A stretch of DNA of 64,000 bases from Caecitellus pseudoparvulus (lineage: Eukaryota; Bigyra: Bicosoecida), in contig CBFFRQ010000080.1 of the NCBI GenBank assembly GCA_965644315.1, positions 425,580 through 489,579 on the forward strand, read 5' to 3'. Below the pieces are notes generated by a model. It made no database searches, was not told where the DNA came from, and saw only the letters and a program-made list of their open reading frames with translations. Positions 39,858 to 50,709 of the stretch are shown in pieces (positions within the stretch are counted from its first letter, which is position 1; each line of letters starts with the position of its first letter). Made by a program: the position numbers and the translations under genes.

Positions 39858-40478
39858 TCAACGGGGTGAGGTTGTTGGGAAGCTTGCTGAGTCGTTGGCC
39901 GGTGTCTGTGGTCCGGCGGCCGCCGCTGCCGTCGTGCCAGTGTGTGACGGGGGAAGCGGTTCGCCCGAGGCTGAGCTATCTACCCTATTTCCCCCTTTAG
40001 CGCGCCATTGACTGACCTTGTCTTTTGCCTTGCGCAGCGCGTCTTTGGTGGCCGTGGCAGCCTTCGAAAGCGCCTGCTTGCGCTCTTGCCTGCGCTCCTC
40101 CCGCAGTTGGTCTCGGTTGTACGCTTGGTATGCGCCAGCGGCGAGACCGATGCCCAAAATGCAGGCTCCCGTGACAAGTAAGGGGTCTGCTTCGAAGGAT
40201 AAGGTGAACTTCGAGTTGGCGTGTTGAGGGCCAGCTGCGGAGTTAGAGGCCCAGCGCCGGCCCTGAGCCACTGAGAAGCACCAGGGCAGCCCCAGGCGGC
40301 CATGCACACTCTCGTGCGGGTAAACTTGACAAAGAAGGGAAGCAGCGCGGCGTTGTGCACCGCGAGTCACGAGAAGTTTCCCTTGAAGCATTGTCACCTG
40401 TGGGTTGTGGCGTATCACGACGCACTTTGGCGCTCGCAAGCTGGTGGGAGTGAAAGGAAGTGCCAGTAGAGTCTGCAT
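39858..40478 (-). CDS. Small mitochondrial-type single-pass membrane protein, unknown function
   Basis: A 206-residue frame; an internal ATG at 40391 would give 177 residues and a better presequence (MLQGKLLVTRGAQRRAASLL). After the basic N-terminus comes one hydrophobic segment, LLVTGACILGIGLAAGAYQAY. A highly charged helix rich in Arg, Lys, Glu and Ala (REERRQERKQALSKAATATK) and a Pro/Ser/Thr tail follow. This is the layout of an inner-membrane protein with a coiled segment. I do not recognise the family. It ends 25 bp from the convergent SET-gene stop. Confidence 0.55.
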   Translation of the reverse strand: MQTLLALPFTPTSLRAPKCVVIRHNPQVTMLQGKLLVTRGAQRRAASLLCQVYPHESVHGRLGLPWCFSVAQGRRWASNSAAGPQHANSKFTLSFEADPLLVTGACILGIGLAAGAYQAYNRDQLREERRQERKQALSKAATATKDALRKAKDKVSQWRAKGGNRVDSSASGEPLPPSHTGTTAAAAAGPQTPANDSASFPTTSPR

Positions 40479-40695
40479 GAGAAGCTTGCTCAGCTAAAGT
40501 CTACGGAGTGCCCTTGGATTGTGATGTCGGCCCTTCCTGTCGTGTCGGGCATTCTGGACACTCGCACGAGGGAGGGGTCAAGATGCGGCCCGCCAACCCC
40601 TTCGCGACCTCCAAACTCTCGAGTCTTCGACTACCAAGCGCCCGAGTCTTGCTAAGCGAACAAGAACCTTTGCTGGCCGCTAAGTCACCCCTCCG

Positions 40696-41615
40696 TCAGG
40701 ACTTGTCGGCATCTCGCCCTGAGAGCCCCGCCTGAATGAGCACCTCCCGGGCTGTGTTGTTGATGAGCTTGAAGCGCGACGGTCCCAGGAGGACCCCGCC
40801 GTACCAGCGCGTGACGACAACCATGCCCTGTGTCACATCCATCATCTCCAGCAGCATGCTCATGCGCCCCCCAGCCGCATCCTCCCCGTCCTCATCATTG
40901 TCGCTGTGCAGGACGCCTTGGGAATCAGTGAAGCGGTATGCCATCATGTTGTGTGTCGCACGGGCGATGTGGCGGTCTGACAGAAGGCTCCGCATGACCG
41001 CCTGCACTTCTTCTACTGAATGTACTTCTGCTGCGTGCCCTAGAAACTGTGGCAGTGCAGAGGGGGAGGGGCGTGCATCTGCAGGCGAGGTGCGGAAATC
41101 ACTTGCGGAGCACGCACAGTGCTCTTTCGCTCCACGACCGGGTCTCCGTGCACGATGGGGGGACAGGGTACACTGGAAACACAAGTCCCAGCCCTTTGTT
41201 CCTCGGTTGTAGCCGGTGCAGCTGCTTCAACTGCCTCTGGCGCACTTGAGTGTGCTTCTTGCCAGTCTTGGCTGGCTCCTTCAGCCACTGCGATGCACGG
41301 CAGCAACACCATGTCCCCGTCCGCCATGGAAATCGTATCCTGCAGCTCTGCCTTTAACTCATCCACCTCAGTCACAGTCACCCCCACTCTTGTGTCCATC
41401 GTGGCCGAGGGTGGCTCAGTCGGATACCCAGCCGGTACATGCAGACGGAGCGTGAGTGCTGGCAGCTCCACGCTCAGCACACGTCGAGCGTGGATCCAGC
41501 GCGCTGCCTCTGGATACGCTGCGCTTACTGCCTCCAGCTCTTCCGACAGCAACTCCTCTCCGTCCTCCGTAGCCACATTACTGCTGCCGGGCTGCGTCTC
41601 AAATGACGCCGCCAT
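40696..41615 (-). CDS. IMPACT: IMPACT/YIH1 homologue (RWD plus UPF0029 domain)
   Basis: IMPACT/YIH1 competes with the kinase GCN2 for GCN1 and so dampens the amino-acid starvation response in the cytosol. Minus-strand exons 41615-41118 and 41046-40696 give 282 residues. The N-terminal RWD domain has LLSEELEAVSAAYP, LTLRLHVPAGYPTEPP. The intron falls exactly inside the family's RRSTF motif (here ERKST|FLGHAAEV). The UPF0029 domain follows: HNMMAYRF, DEDGEDAAGGRM, MVVVTRWYGGVLLGPSRF and INNTAREVL. Domain order and length match human IMPACT (320). Divergent from the small membrane gene 216 bp away. Confidence 0.93.
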
Positions 41616-41831
41616 CGCCGGTACACGCTCAAGGCCCGCTAGCTGGCCCGCAGTGATCCGCAGTGGGTGCAGTACAAGCAAAAGTTTGAGGAACACATGA
41701 ATCTTCAGCCTCTTTCCACACTGTATTGAATTGTGGCCTCTCCTGAATTCTGAGAGGTGTTTCCCAGCAGGGGCCTGGCCAATTTCCGCACTCCGCCTCC
41801 TTTCGTACCCAGGACAAGCTCCACTGCAGCC

Positions 41832-42120
41832 ATGCTGTGTAGGCAGCTCACGTGGGGCACTCTTATCATTCTGATCATTGGAATCGCTATCGCAGTGGGG
41901 GGTGAAGCGGCCCTGTCTTGGGTAAGACCCGGTGCTCAGGCGCTTCCTGGCTTGGATGGTGCACACTCTCGTTTGGCCCGTCGCTCCTGCACAGTGGCTC
42001 CTGGCGTCCATCTTCGGGCTCTTGCTGGTCGCAGACTTGATGTTTAGCAATTCCAACCACTTCATTTTCGACCCAGACCTCAAGAACTATGCGCGCAAGT
42101 CTGCGGCAGCTTCGCAGTAG
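41832..42120 (+). CDS. 71-residue two-pass membrane protein, unknown
   Basis: Exons 41832-41921 and 41995-42120 join in phase at a GTAAGA...GCACAG intron, giving 71 residues. The first helix is LIILIIGIAIAVGGEAALSW, the second WLLASIFGLLLVADLMFS. The tail is polar: NHFIFDPDLKNYARKSAAAS. Both hydrophobic segments and the clean splice argue for a real gene, but it is too short for me to place in a family. Small subunits of ER complexes or of respiratory complexes have this form. Confidence 0.6.
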
Positions 42121-42531
42121 CACGCACTGTACACGGCTTCCGTCGCGGAGTCGTCTTGCCTCAAGGCTTCAGCGTTGCGAAGGAGCTCTGGCTTGCTTCA
42201 GACGGTGGCAGGCACTTGCTTTCTCTCGCACGGCTGTCCGCTGGCTGACTTGGCTGCTCGCAGGGTGGCTCTGTCCGCGCCGCGCGTGCAGAGATGAGGC
42301 CGGCCCTACGGTGGTGTGCACGGCTACTTCTCCAAAATCAAGCACCACCAGGAGGTGGTGTCTGCACGGTCAGCAGGAGTGCCGCGGGTTTTGCTGTCGG
42401 CTTGTAGGGTTTGTTGAGGTGCCAGCCGTCTCTGATCAGTCATCAAGTTCGGATGCGCCTTGCAAAATACACAGAGCGAAAGCAGGTAGCCCATGCAGCT
42501 CCTGGCCACAGCACCCCGAGAGTAGCCGCTG
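42121..42531. promoter_or_regulatory. Intergenic region before the WD40 gene
   Basis: About 410 bp between two plus-strand genes. Overlapping short frames are Arg/Cys-rich shadows. No RNA gene or repeat recognised. Confidence 0.35.
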
Positions 42532-45500
42532 ATGCTGCGCCAAGTGCAGGAGCTGGACAGTTTGCGGAATTCGGTCTGCACAGCCAGCGTCATGGATGAG
42601 CAAGCTCACGCTGCGACGCTGTGGCCGCCTGGGCCACCAGCTGAATCAAGTGCTGCTGACCGCGTGTTTGCTTCAGAGGGATTGTGCCGAGAGGTTGGCA
42701 GCTGGTGTCAGGTGAGCTTGGTGCCTCAAACCTGAGCTCGGCAGCATTGGCGTGTCTGCATGCTGTTTTCGGCGTTGTCACTTCGCCCGTGCAGGCTCCA
42801 GGCCTGGCCATGCTGAGCATGCTCACACGCGGTGCCAGCATACACCTGGCTTCCGGAGAGCTGTGGGTGTCCCGTTTGGCGGCGGATTTCCGCGTGGACG
42901 CTCCTGCGGCCGAAGCACAAGCAGTGGTGAGTGCCTGGGCCTGGCATGACGTGTCCCAGCCGTCGCACCACAAGGAACTATCCCGAAGCACACTGCCTTG
43001 CCCCTCGCCCCTCTCCCATGGAGCAGTTTGCGGCACGCGCTTGGTACCGCCGATGGAAGGCTTGTGAAGCCAGGGTTGTGTCCAGCCGCCTCTTGGGCAC
43101 CAGCGACGCTTCCCCACCATGCAGCACCAATGATGCAGGGGAAGCCAGCGCTGTATCAGCGTTGTGTGTTGGATCCTGGACTTTTCCTAGCACACAGGAG
43201 TGGGTGCAGGTGCACTGTACAGGTGTGGCTGTGGCTGAGAACACCAGGCGTGCGCTGGCGAGTGAGGCAGCCTTTGCTTCCCGACTGGCCTGCACAGCCC
43301 TGGTGATGGGCGTCTCCAATGCGAGCTGCGTGGGCGCGGTGCCATTGGTGGCCTCGTGCAAGGCATGGGGTGTGTGGGGAGACCACTGGCCCCTGCCCAG
43401 CCACGGCGACCACACCGCTCTGCCATGGTGGCAGCTACCACAGCCAGGGTCTTGCCAACCACTGACGCGAGCGCCACTGCCCCGCCCCATGCCGGCCCAG
43501 GCACCGCTGTCCGCTGACCTGGGAGCTCACGCGAGCAAGTGGCGCAATCGACGCCTGCTACAAGCCAAGTATGCCCACCCCCACATGCGAGAGGACAAGT
43601 TCGCAGTGTTTCTGAACACCCACGCGCTGGCCACCGCTCCGTCTGAGCCGAGCCGGACGGGCCCCAGCGCTTCCGTGGTGGCTGCTGCCACCCTCAGTCC
43701 TGGGACTGGGCCTGCCCGCACCGCAAGTGTCGGGCCGGACCGAGTAGGAGCTGCAGGGTCCAGCGATGAGGACGAAGCGCAAGTGGGCTTTGGCAGTGGT
43801 CTGTGGGCACCAGCTCCCGCATCGCGGCCGATTCCACTGCCCGAAGGTGGCGGTTGTTTGGCCGTCACCTCTGCCCCACCGACACCCCCCTTCGCGCCTG
43901 CTGCTTCTGAGCAGGGTGTGGAAAGCGATGGCTTCTCGTCCTCCTCCTCTTGCCGCAGTGGCACACGCAGCATGGCAAAGGTGCCTCGCCAGCTCTTTGG
44001 CCGCCCAGCTGTGGTGGGTACTTGCCGGCGCTGGCAGCGGGCTCTGTGGAGTGGGCGTGGCGGTCGTCGCCGGCGCCGCACTGCACAGGCAGCAGATGGC
44101 GGCTGGTCATCCGATGAATCCCAGGCCACAGCCACATCATCCCATAGCAAGCGCAGCCGGCGCAGCGAAGCGCAGGCGCGCAGGGCAGCGCAGCGCCGGG
44201 CCCGCGAAGCACGACGGGCGGAAGCTGCAAAGGTGCCCGCTCCAGCACCGGCCTCGCCCCTCCTGCGGTCCAGTACGTCACTTCCAGGGCATGGGTCTGT
44301 GTCCACGCCCCTCCTTGCACGCCACCCCAGCTGTGACTCCGCGCCGCGTTCAGTGCGTTCGCTGCGCAAGTTGCGGTCTCGCCGGAAGGGCAAGGCAACC
44401 AAGCCAGCCCCTGGCCCCGTTCCGCCCATGTCACCGCAAGTGATGGCGACAAAGGCTAGGCTTGAGGACGCCTGCGTGCCAGACCTGCGTGCTGTGCCAC
44501 TGACACGCAAGCGCAGTGCTTCAGAGGGCGGGCAGGCGACGTCGACTCACCCCGTCAGCCAGCCTGCCAAGGCAGACACGTCAGATGGCTCGGCAGCGGA
44601 GTGGGGCGGGGAGGTGGCGGACTCTGGGGCGGGATCGGAGGCTGACAGGCCTGCTTCCTCCTCTGCATCTGAGGAGGGTGCAGCCAGCACAAGGCGACAG
44701 GATGTTGCTCTTCCCCCTGATCCGTGGGTCATGTCCAGCTGGGCCAGAGAGGAGCCGATGCCCACCGGGCTCTGTCGTGGCGCTGGTGTTGGTGGGCGCA
44801 CTACACCCGCCTGCGCAGTGTCCCTTCGCCATGTGCTGGCGTTTCCTGACGGCAGTGCATGCGTGGTGACACCTTTCCCTCATGGCCCGGGGGCGTGCCC
44901 GCTGCACGAGGGTAGCCTCGACACCCCCCCACTCTCCCCCGCCAGCCTATCTCCCCCCACCGACGCCAGCTTCAGCAGGCAAGAGTGGCGTGCACGGACT
45001 CTACTGTGGCTGCCACGGGTGGGGGGCGAGGCAACAGCGGGCCTGGCTGATACCGCTGTGGTGACGGGCGTAGGGGGCATGCATGATGTGCTGCTGGGAG
45101 GGTACGGCCGAGCAGTGGGCGTGTGGGGTGTGCCGCCCTCCCCCACCACGCAGCCTCCCCAGGCCACCGCGCCAGTGCTTGCGTCACCACATGTGCACTC
45201 AGATACGGTGACAGCAGTGGCTGCCTTGCCCTCTCCCAGCCACTGTACCGTGAGGATGCAAGCGGAGCACCTGGCCCTGCCAGGGGTGCCCGCCCAAGAG
45301 TCTCCACCTGCCAAGTCGCTCCTGGCGGTGCCCAGCACACTGGCCTTGTCAGGCGACCTGGCGGGGGAGGTGCACCTGTGGGGGTTGCCAAACACAGCCC
45401 CGCTAGCTGTGTGCCACCTGTCTGATGGACGGGTGGTGTCTCCCTTGCACCCGTCACACTTGGCCCCACCGCATGCCGTTTCACACTCTACAGTCGCACG

Positions 45501-46494
45501 GGGCTTCTTGGATGACGGGGACGTGGCGCCATGGGCAGGGGATGCAGAGGAGCCGCAGGGCCCAGCGCGCACCCTCCCCGAGGCAGTGAGCGCCTTGTGT
45601 GCCTCCGAGCACATACTGCTGGCGGGGGGCTCCAGGGGAACGGTGGCTCTGTGGAGGCGGCGGCGACGGCGTGAAGATGGGGCAGACTTGCCCCCCACCC
45701 TGCTGCAGCACACACCGGGCGCCCACCAGGTGGTGCGCTTGGCCCAAGCACACTCCGGTCCCAGGGTGGACGTCGCAGTCACAGCAGGGGGGCAGGGGGA
45801 GCTGTGCCTGTGGACTGCAGGGCAAAGTGGCGTGGCTTGCCGCGCCCTCCGCGGTCACAGCGGGCCCGTCACTTCGCTGCTCCTGAGTCAGCACGTGCTT
45901 GTGTCAGCTGGGCAAGAGGGCAAGGTGAGGGTGTGGGGGGTGTCCCGGCACCCTGGCCGCGCACTGAGGTGCCTCAGCGTGTCTGGGGGCGGCCAGGCCA
46001 CGGGAGGGGGCGGAGCAGAGGGCGCCTCAAGCTCTGCCCGGCGCCTGCGCCATCGAGCCAAGCGCAACACGGGCGGGCATGTGGGCATGCCAGAGCCCGG
46101 GGTGGGGGGGTACCCCACGGCGCTGGCATGGCACGCCGGCGCCTTGCTGGTGGGCACGTCCACGGGCTACCTGCATGCAGTGGCGTTGGATGCCTTCAAC
46201 CCCCTGCACACGCCGCTTGCCACACCAGCCCTGCCCCCAGCACCGGCACCGGCGCCGGCCCCAGCTCCAACCGGCACGCCACCGTCCAGACCACAAAGGC
46301 GGCACCCACGACAGTCTCGCCGTGCTACAGGGGGTTGGACAGGGCGCTTTGCAGCTCCAGATACCCCCACGTCACAGTCTGCCAGCCCTGCCAGGCCGGG
46401 CCGAGGAGGCCGCGGGGGCGGATCCACTGGCGCCCAGAGAGGAAGGGGGAGGGCCCGGGGGCGGGGGCGCTCCAAGCGCAGTGGGCGGCGCTGA
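42532..46494 (+). CDS. Large WD40-repeat protein
   Basis: Exons 42532-42711, 42795-42926 and about 43024-46494 give about 1,260 residues. Exon 3 may start at 43024 or 43027; both keep the frame (QFAARAWYRRW). The N-terminal 250 residues include a conserved-looking KWRNRRLLQAKYAHPHMREDK. A long basic, Ser/Ala-rich linker follows. The C-terminal third holds at least four WD-like blades ending in VGVWGVP, EVHLWGLP, TVALWRRR, ELCLWTAG and KVRVWGVS, with RGHSGPVTSLLLS between. The end is Gly/Arg-rich and basic (RGRGRARGRGRS-like), which suggests RNA or chromatin binding. No BEACH, F-box or bromodomain seen. Function unknown. Confidence 0.75.
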
Positions 46495-46531
46495 CCGGCA
46501 GCGACAGGCATGCATTGGATCTGTGGCGCAG

Positions 46532-47566
46532 TTAATTCTTGGGAGGCAGGCCCAGCAGCTCGCGCATCTGTTCAAAGACAGCCCAATGCACAGCCATGGT
46601 GGGGACGATCTTGGAGTAGTTGGCAAAGAGGCCCCGATACAGCCCGCCCATGCCCTCTGTGCGAATGACGTACCTGAAGGCCCCGAACATGCTGTCCATG
46701 GCAGGGTTGCGCTTGCTGCCAGCAGCGAAGCCGTCCACTTGGATTCGTCGCCGGATGGAGTCAAAGGGGTATCCAGCCGTCTGGGCGAGGGCGCCGGCGA
46801 TGCCACCCAGCACCAGGGATGTCAGGACGCTGGGACGCTCCTCCCCGCACACCCACTCCTTCAGCGTGCCAAACACCATGAAGTTGGTGCCCAAGTACGG
46901 TGCGATGCCCACGGCAGTGGTGGTGAGGCCCCGGTACAAGGCGGTTGGGCCCTCCTTGCGGGAGATGGTGAGGAGGGCATCCATAATGCCCTTGTACTGG
47001 GCCCCCGTGCCGGAGCTCTGCACAGACAGCCGCCCTCGCACGTAGTCCAGGGGGTAGGTGGCTGTCACGGCTACAACACCTGCACTGCCGCCCAGCACTA
47101 GGCGCTCCAGCGGGCCGAGCTTGCCTTCTCCCCCCGCTGTCCAAGCGAGGTACGCCTCGGAGAACTTTTCAAATGCAAAGAACTGCAGGGCCGCGTAGGG
47201 CGCCACCCGCACAGCGTTGGCGCCGTTGCCCTTGAACAGGCCTGCTACGCCGTCCCGAGCATACATCTGAGAGAGGCCCTTCAAGACGTTCCTGGACAGC
47301 TTGTGTTGCTCAGACGTACCATGCAGCATGTCTTGGGTCTGTTGGATGATCTTCAGCCGCTCCAAGGGGCTGCGCAAGGCAAGGGGCCGTGTGCAGGGTC
47401 CTCAACCATGGGGCAGCGCGTGCGCCAAGGTTGCGCCGCACCTCACGATGGTGCGGCTCATCACCCCAGCCACGGCACCAGACAGGAGCGTCTTTGCATC
47501 TTTCCACTGGATTGGTGCCGCCTCGGCAGTCGCGGCCTCTTTGGATGCCGCTGTGGAGGCGGCCAT
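46532..47566 (-). CDS. Mitochondrial carrier family (SLC25) transporter
   Basis: Minus-strand exons 47566-47442 and 47369-46532 give 320 residues. The intron uses GTGCGG and GCGCAG and rebuilds SRTIVSPLERLKII, the first carrier signature. The other two signatures are YPLDYVRGRL and YPFDSIRRRI, so all three PxD/ExxK/R motifs of the tripartite carrier are present. GLFKGNGANAVRVAPYAALQF is typical of the adenine-nucleotide/CoA/ATP-Mg branch (SLC25A42, SLC25A24, Leu5-like). No EF hands are present, so it is not a full Ca-regulated APC carrier. Substrate cannot be fixed from the sequence. It ends 37 bp from the WD40 gene's stop. Confidence 0.9.
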
Positions 47567-48290
47567 TTCCGTTCGTGGTCTTCGCGTGCCGTGAACCGAT
47601 TTCCGCAGCTTGACGCAGAGCGACGAGGGCCCCTAGTGCGCTTATCACACACAAAGCCACTGGATTCTTGGTGGAGGTCAATGTTGATTGTGTTGCAGTG
47701 CCCATTGCTGCAGGCGCACCCTGCCCACGCCAAGATGCGCCCGCCAGAGTGGGTGCCCCGAGACAGTCAAGCGTCGGTTGCGTGTAGTGTGGTGTTCCTT
47801 AACTTAGGGTGTCCCCGACAGGTCACACCACACATCGGACGTCGTCCTTTGGCTCATAGCTCGACTGTAGCCCTTGCCGCTCCAGCACGCTTTCCCTGGC
47901 CCGACGAGGACATCGTTCGGGTTCCAAGCCACCGTCCACCGGGTGCACCCAAGAAGCCGAGCATCGAAAAATTGTGCTTGAAGTCCACGTGCTCGCTTGG
48001 CAACACCGACCCGAACACGATTCGAGACGTGCGACCTGGGCGTGGGTCCACTAGCACTCGAGCCCGTCCGCCGCTAGAGCCACGTTCCAGGAAGGCAGCA
48101 CTGAAGGGTCAGCCACGACAGAGGGCACCGAACTTAGTAAAAAACAACGCCCTAAATACAAAATCCCGCACCGATTGCTTGTTTTTCGAGTCCGTCGCCG
48201 CCCCAGACGACGCCTGGCGAGTGTGAATGCCGCCAACGGCTGCGTGGGCTGGGTGCGGAATTAGGCAGCAACGCTCCTCCGTGCCTCACC
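47567..48290. other. 724-bp divergent intergenic region, carrier / GAF-SANT gene
   Basis: Holds two promoters. The 47790-48230 part is less GC-rich and has no protein-like frame. A 9-bp perfect inverted repeat (47787-47795 with 47825-47833) encloses 29 nt. No canonical tRNA arms seen. Confidence 0.4.
47787..47833. other. Inverted repeat, 9-bp stem
   Basis: GTGTGGTGT pairs with ACACCACAC across a 29-nt loop that includes GGGTGTCCCC. Could be a protein-binding palindrome of the promoter or a stem of a small RNA. Confidence 0.4.
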
Positions 48291-50482
48291 ATGGCCACTG
48301 TTGCTGGCCCCGCGTCCCTGACGTACCAACCCCACGTGCTGGCCTCAATACTGCGAAGCCTCTGTGTAACCACGTGCTGCCCCCTGGGGGAGGCCTGGGC
48401 GCCCGTGCCAGGCGACCAGCTGCAGTTTGAGTTGGTGTCGAGCTTTGCACACGGGCCCGGCCAGATCCGGGTGCACGTGCGCACAGAGGGGGGCGCATCC
48501 TTCACACAGCCCCTGGACTCAGCATTTATCCGGGCCAACAAGGAGAGCCACTCCCTTGCGCTGCGCTTGTGCGAAGACACCGTGGAGCGCGGTACGGTCG
48601 TGTACAGCTACTCTGAGCTGGACACCGACGCGCTGCTGAGAGCGCTCGAGTTCCGCTTTCAGACAGCCCTGGCGGTGCCCGTGACGCTGGATGGTGCTGT
48701 GGTTGCTGTGTTGGTGCTCTTTGCCAGCCAGCCCTTGAACGTGCGTACCCCGTGCGCCTCGCGTGCTCGTGTGTGAGCGAAACGTTGGTGTGGCACATCG
48801 GTGCCTGCACTGCGAGGGTTGTGAGGCGGGCAGCTCATCCTACGTGTTTGGCTTCGTACCGTGCTCTTGCTAGTGTCTATCGGCATGTCCCGGCTCCTGA
48901 GGCGAGCCCGCCCCGTTTCAAGCTGAGTTTGGGCGGGCACATCAGCAGCAGCCCTGAAACGCCAGCAGCACGCTGCATTGCACACGGCGCAGCTGCAGCA
49001 TGTGAAACTTCAAGTTCCCCTTGCACCCCCCCCCCGCAGGTGTCTGAGCACGTCATCGGATTCGTGCATTCCACTGCATGCAGCCTGGGCTCCCTCATGG
49101 GCTGGCACAAGTCTTTGGTGACAGCTCAAGCTGCTGGTGGCACGCAGCGAGTGCCTCCTGCAGTCGAGTTCACCAATGTCTTGCCCCAGTTCCCCTCGGC
49201 CAAACCACCTGCTGTCACCCCTACCATGCTGTGTGCGGACAGTGTCCTGCTGACCATGGGCATGGCGTTGGGGGCCTGCAGGTGTGAGTCTTGGTTCCCC
49301 TTCATGGAGGCAACGGGCAAGGCTTGCTTCCGCATCACAGCCCTGGTGCTGCCCTCTTCTGAGGCGGGCTCTGCCAAGTCTGCAGACGGAGACCCAGCAT
49401 CTAACCACCTTTGCGCCAGCATTCAAAGCCGCCCCTCGCAGATGTGGTGGGATCAGGGGGCTCTGGCGTCCCTGGGCTCGCCGGCTAAATCCGCAACATC
49501 CTTCCCCGTCCTGCAGAAAGGTCCCGATGACACTGACACGCTGGCAGCTGTCATCATCATTTTCTGGAACGAGCCATTTGCGCAGCACATGAGTGTCACG
49601 AATTTCCTCTTGCACGCTGCGCACGCTGTGGGCTTGGCGACGCCGTTGGCTGCTGGCCTGCCGCAGGCGCCGTCCTCGCAGCCTTTGCCAGCGGCGCGGG
49701 CGGCAGCTGGCGCCGCTGGCTGGTCCGCTGGCGTGGCGCCTGGGCACACCAGTAGTGGGCCCATGCCCACCATGGCGGGCAGTGGCGTGCCCAGCAGCCG
49801 CCCACCCCCTGCCCGGGTGGCAGCCCCGCCGCGCAAGCGCGGGCGGGATGAGGAGGCACCTGCAGCTGGACTGTCAGCAGCTGCGGGGCGGCGCCGAGAG
49901 GAGTACGACCGCATGGGCGGCACGCGCGAGCTGAGTGCTGTGGAGATGGAGCTGGTGCGGCGGGACGTGCGGGACACAAAGACGGTGCAGAGCGTGGAGT
50001 CCCGGCGAGGCAAGTGGACGCCAGAGGAGGAGGCGTACTGTGCCGAGCTGGTGGCTGGCTTCCAGTCCGGCATCCTGCCCATCGCGGAGGGCACGACCCT
50101 GCGCAGCATGCTGTCTCAGCAGCTGCACTGTGTGGCCATGCGCATCACGAAGAAGTACAACAAGAGCAGCAGCATGGGCAAGCAGATGTACAAGCGCAGT
50201 GCGGCGATGGACCCCATCACCTGGTGCACAGCCCGGGACGCCTGCCTGACCAAGCTGGCCACCCTGCGGGACCGCTTCGTGCAGAAGGTGATGGAGAAGA
50301 GCGGCCTGCAGCTGGACGAGATCGTGCAGGACGCCATCGGCAGCAAGTCCTTCTTTGACAAGGGCATCACGGTGCAGGCCATGACACAGCTGGTGGCGTC
50401 AGCTGGCCTGCCAATGCCTGCCCTGCCTGCTGACGCAGAGGGGGACCAGGACTTGACGGGGGCTGCATCTGCTACTGGTTAG
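48291..50482 (+). CDS. GAF-like protein with stramenopile-type 'GKWTPEEEAY' SANT-like domain
   Basis: Exons 48291-48740 and 49040-50482 give 630 residues. The N-terminus resembles the GAF domain of plant and protist regulators (LGEAWAPVPGDQLQFE, LAVPVTLDGAVVAVLVLFAS). The intron splits it before VSEHVIGFV. After a Pro/Ala linker with a basic RKRGRDEE stretch, a Myb/SANT-like domain appears (about residues 480-550): RGKWTPEEEAYCAELV, GILPIAEGTTLRSML and MRITKKYNKSSSMGKQ. I know this TLRxxL...MRIxKK block chiefly from diatoms, brown algae and oomycetes. Likely a nuclear regulator, but no target is known. This gene is the main clue to the host lineage. Confidence 0.75.
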
Positions 50483-50709
50483 GCTTGCGAGGTGTTGTTG
50501 TGGCGTTGAGTTGGTGATGGTGAAGGTGATATTGGTGGCTGTGCGGCGTGCTGCTTGTGAGCCAGCTGGGTGTGCCGGCTGTCCTTGCGCTGCAGCCCTG
50601 CACGTCAAAATTTACTCGCTGTACAACACAGCAGCAGTGGTGGGGGATCCAGTGAGCGGGGTTGGTGCTGCTGCTGCCATTGGCCGCACCGCACAATCCA
50701 GGGTTCAGC

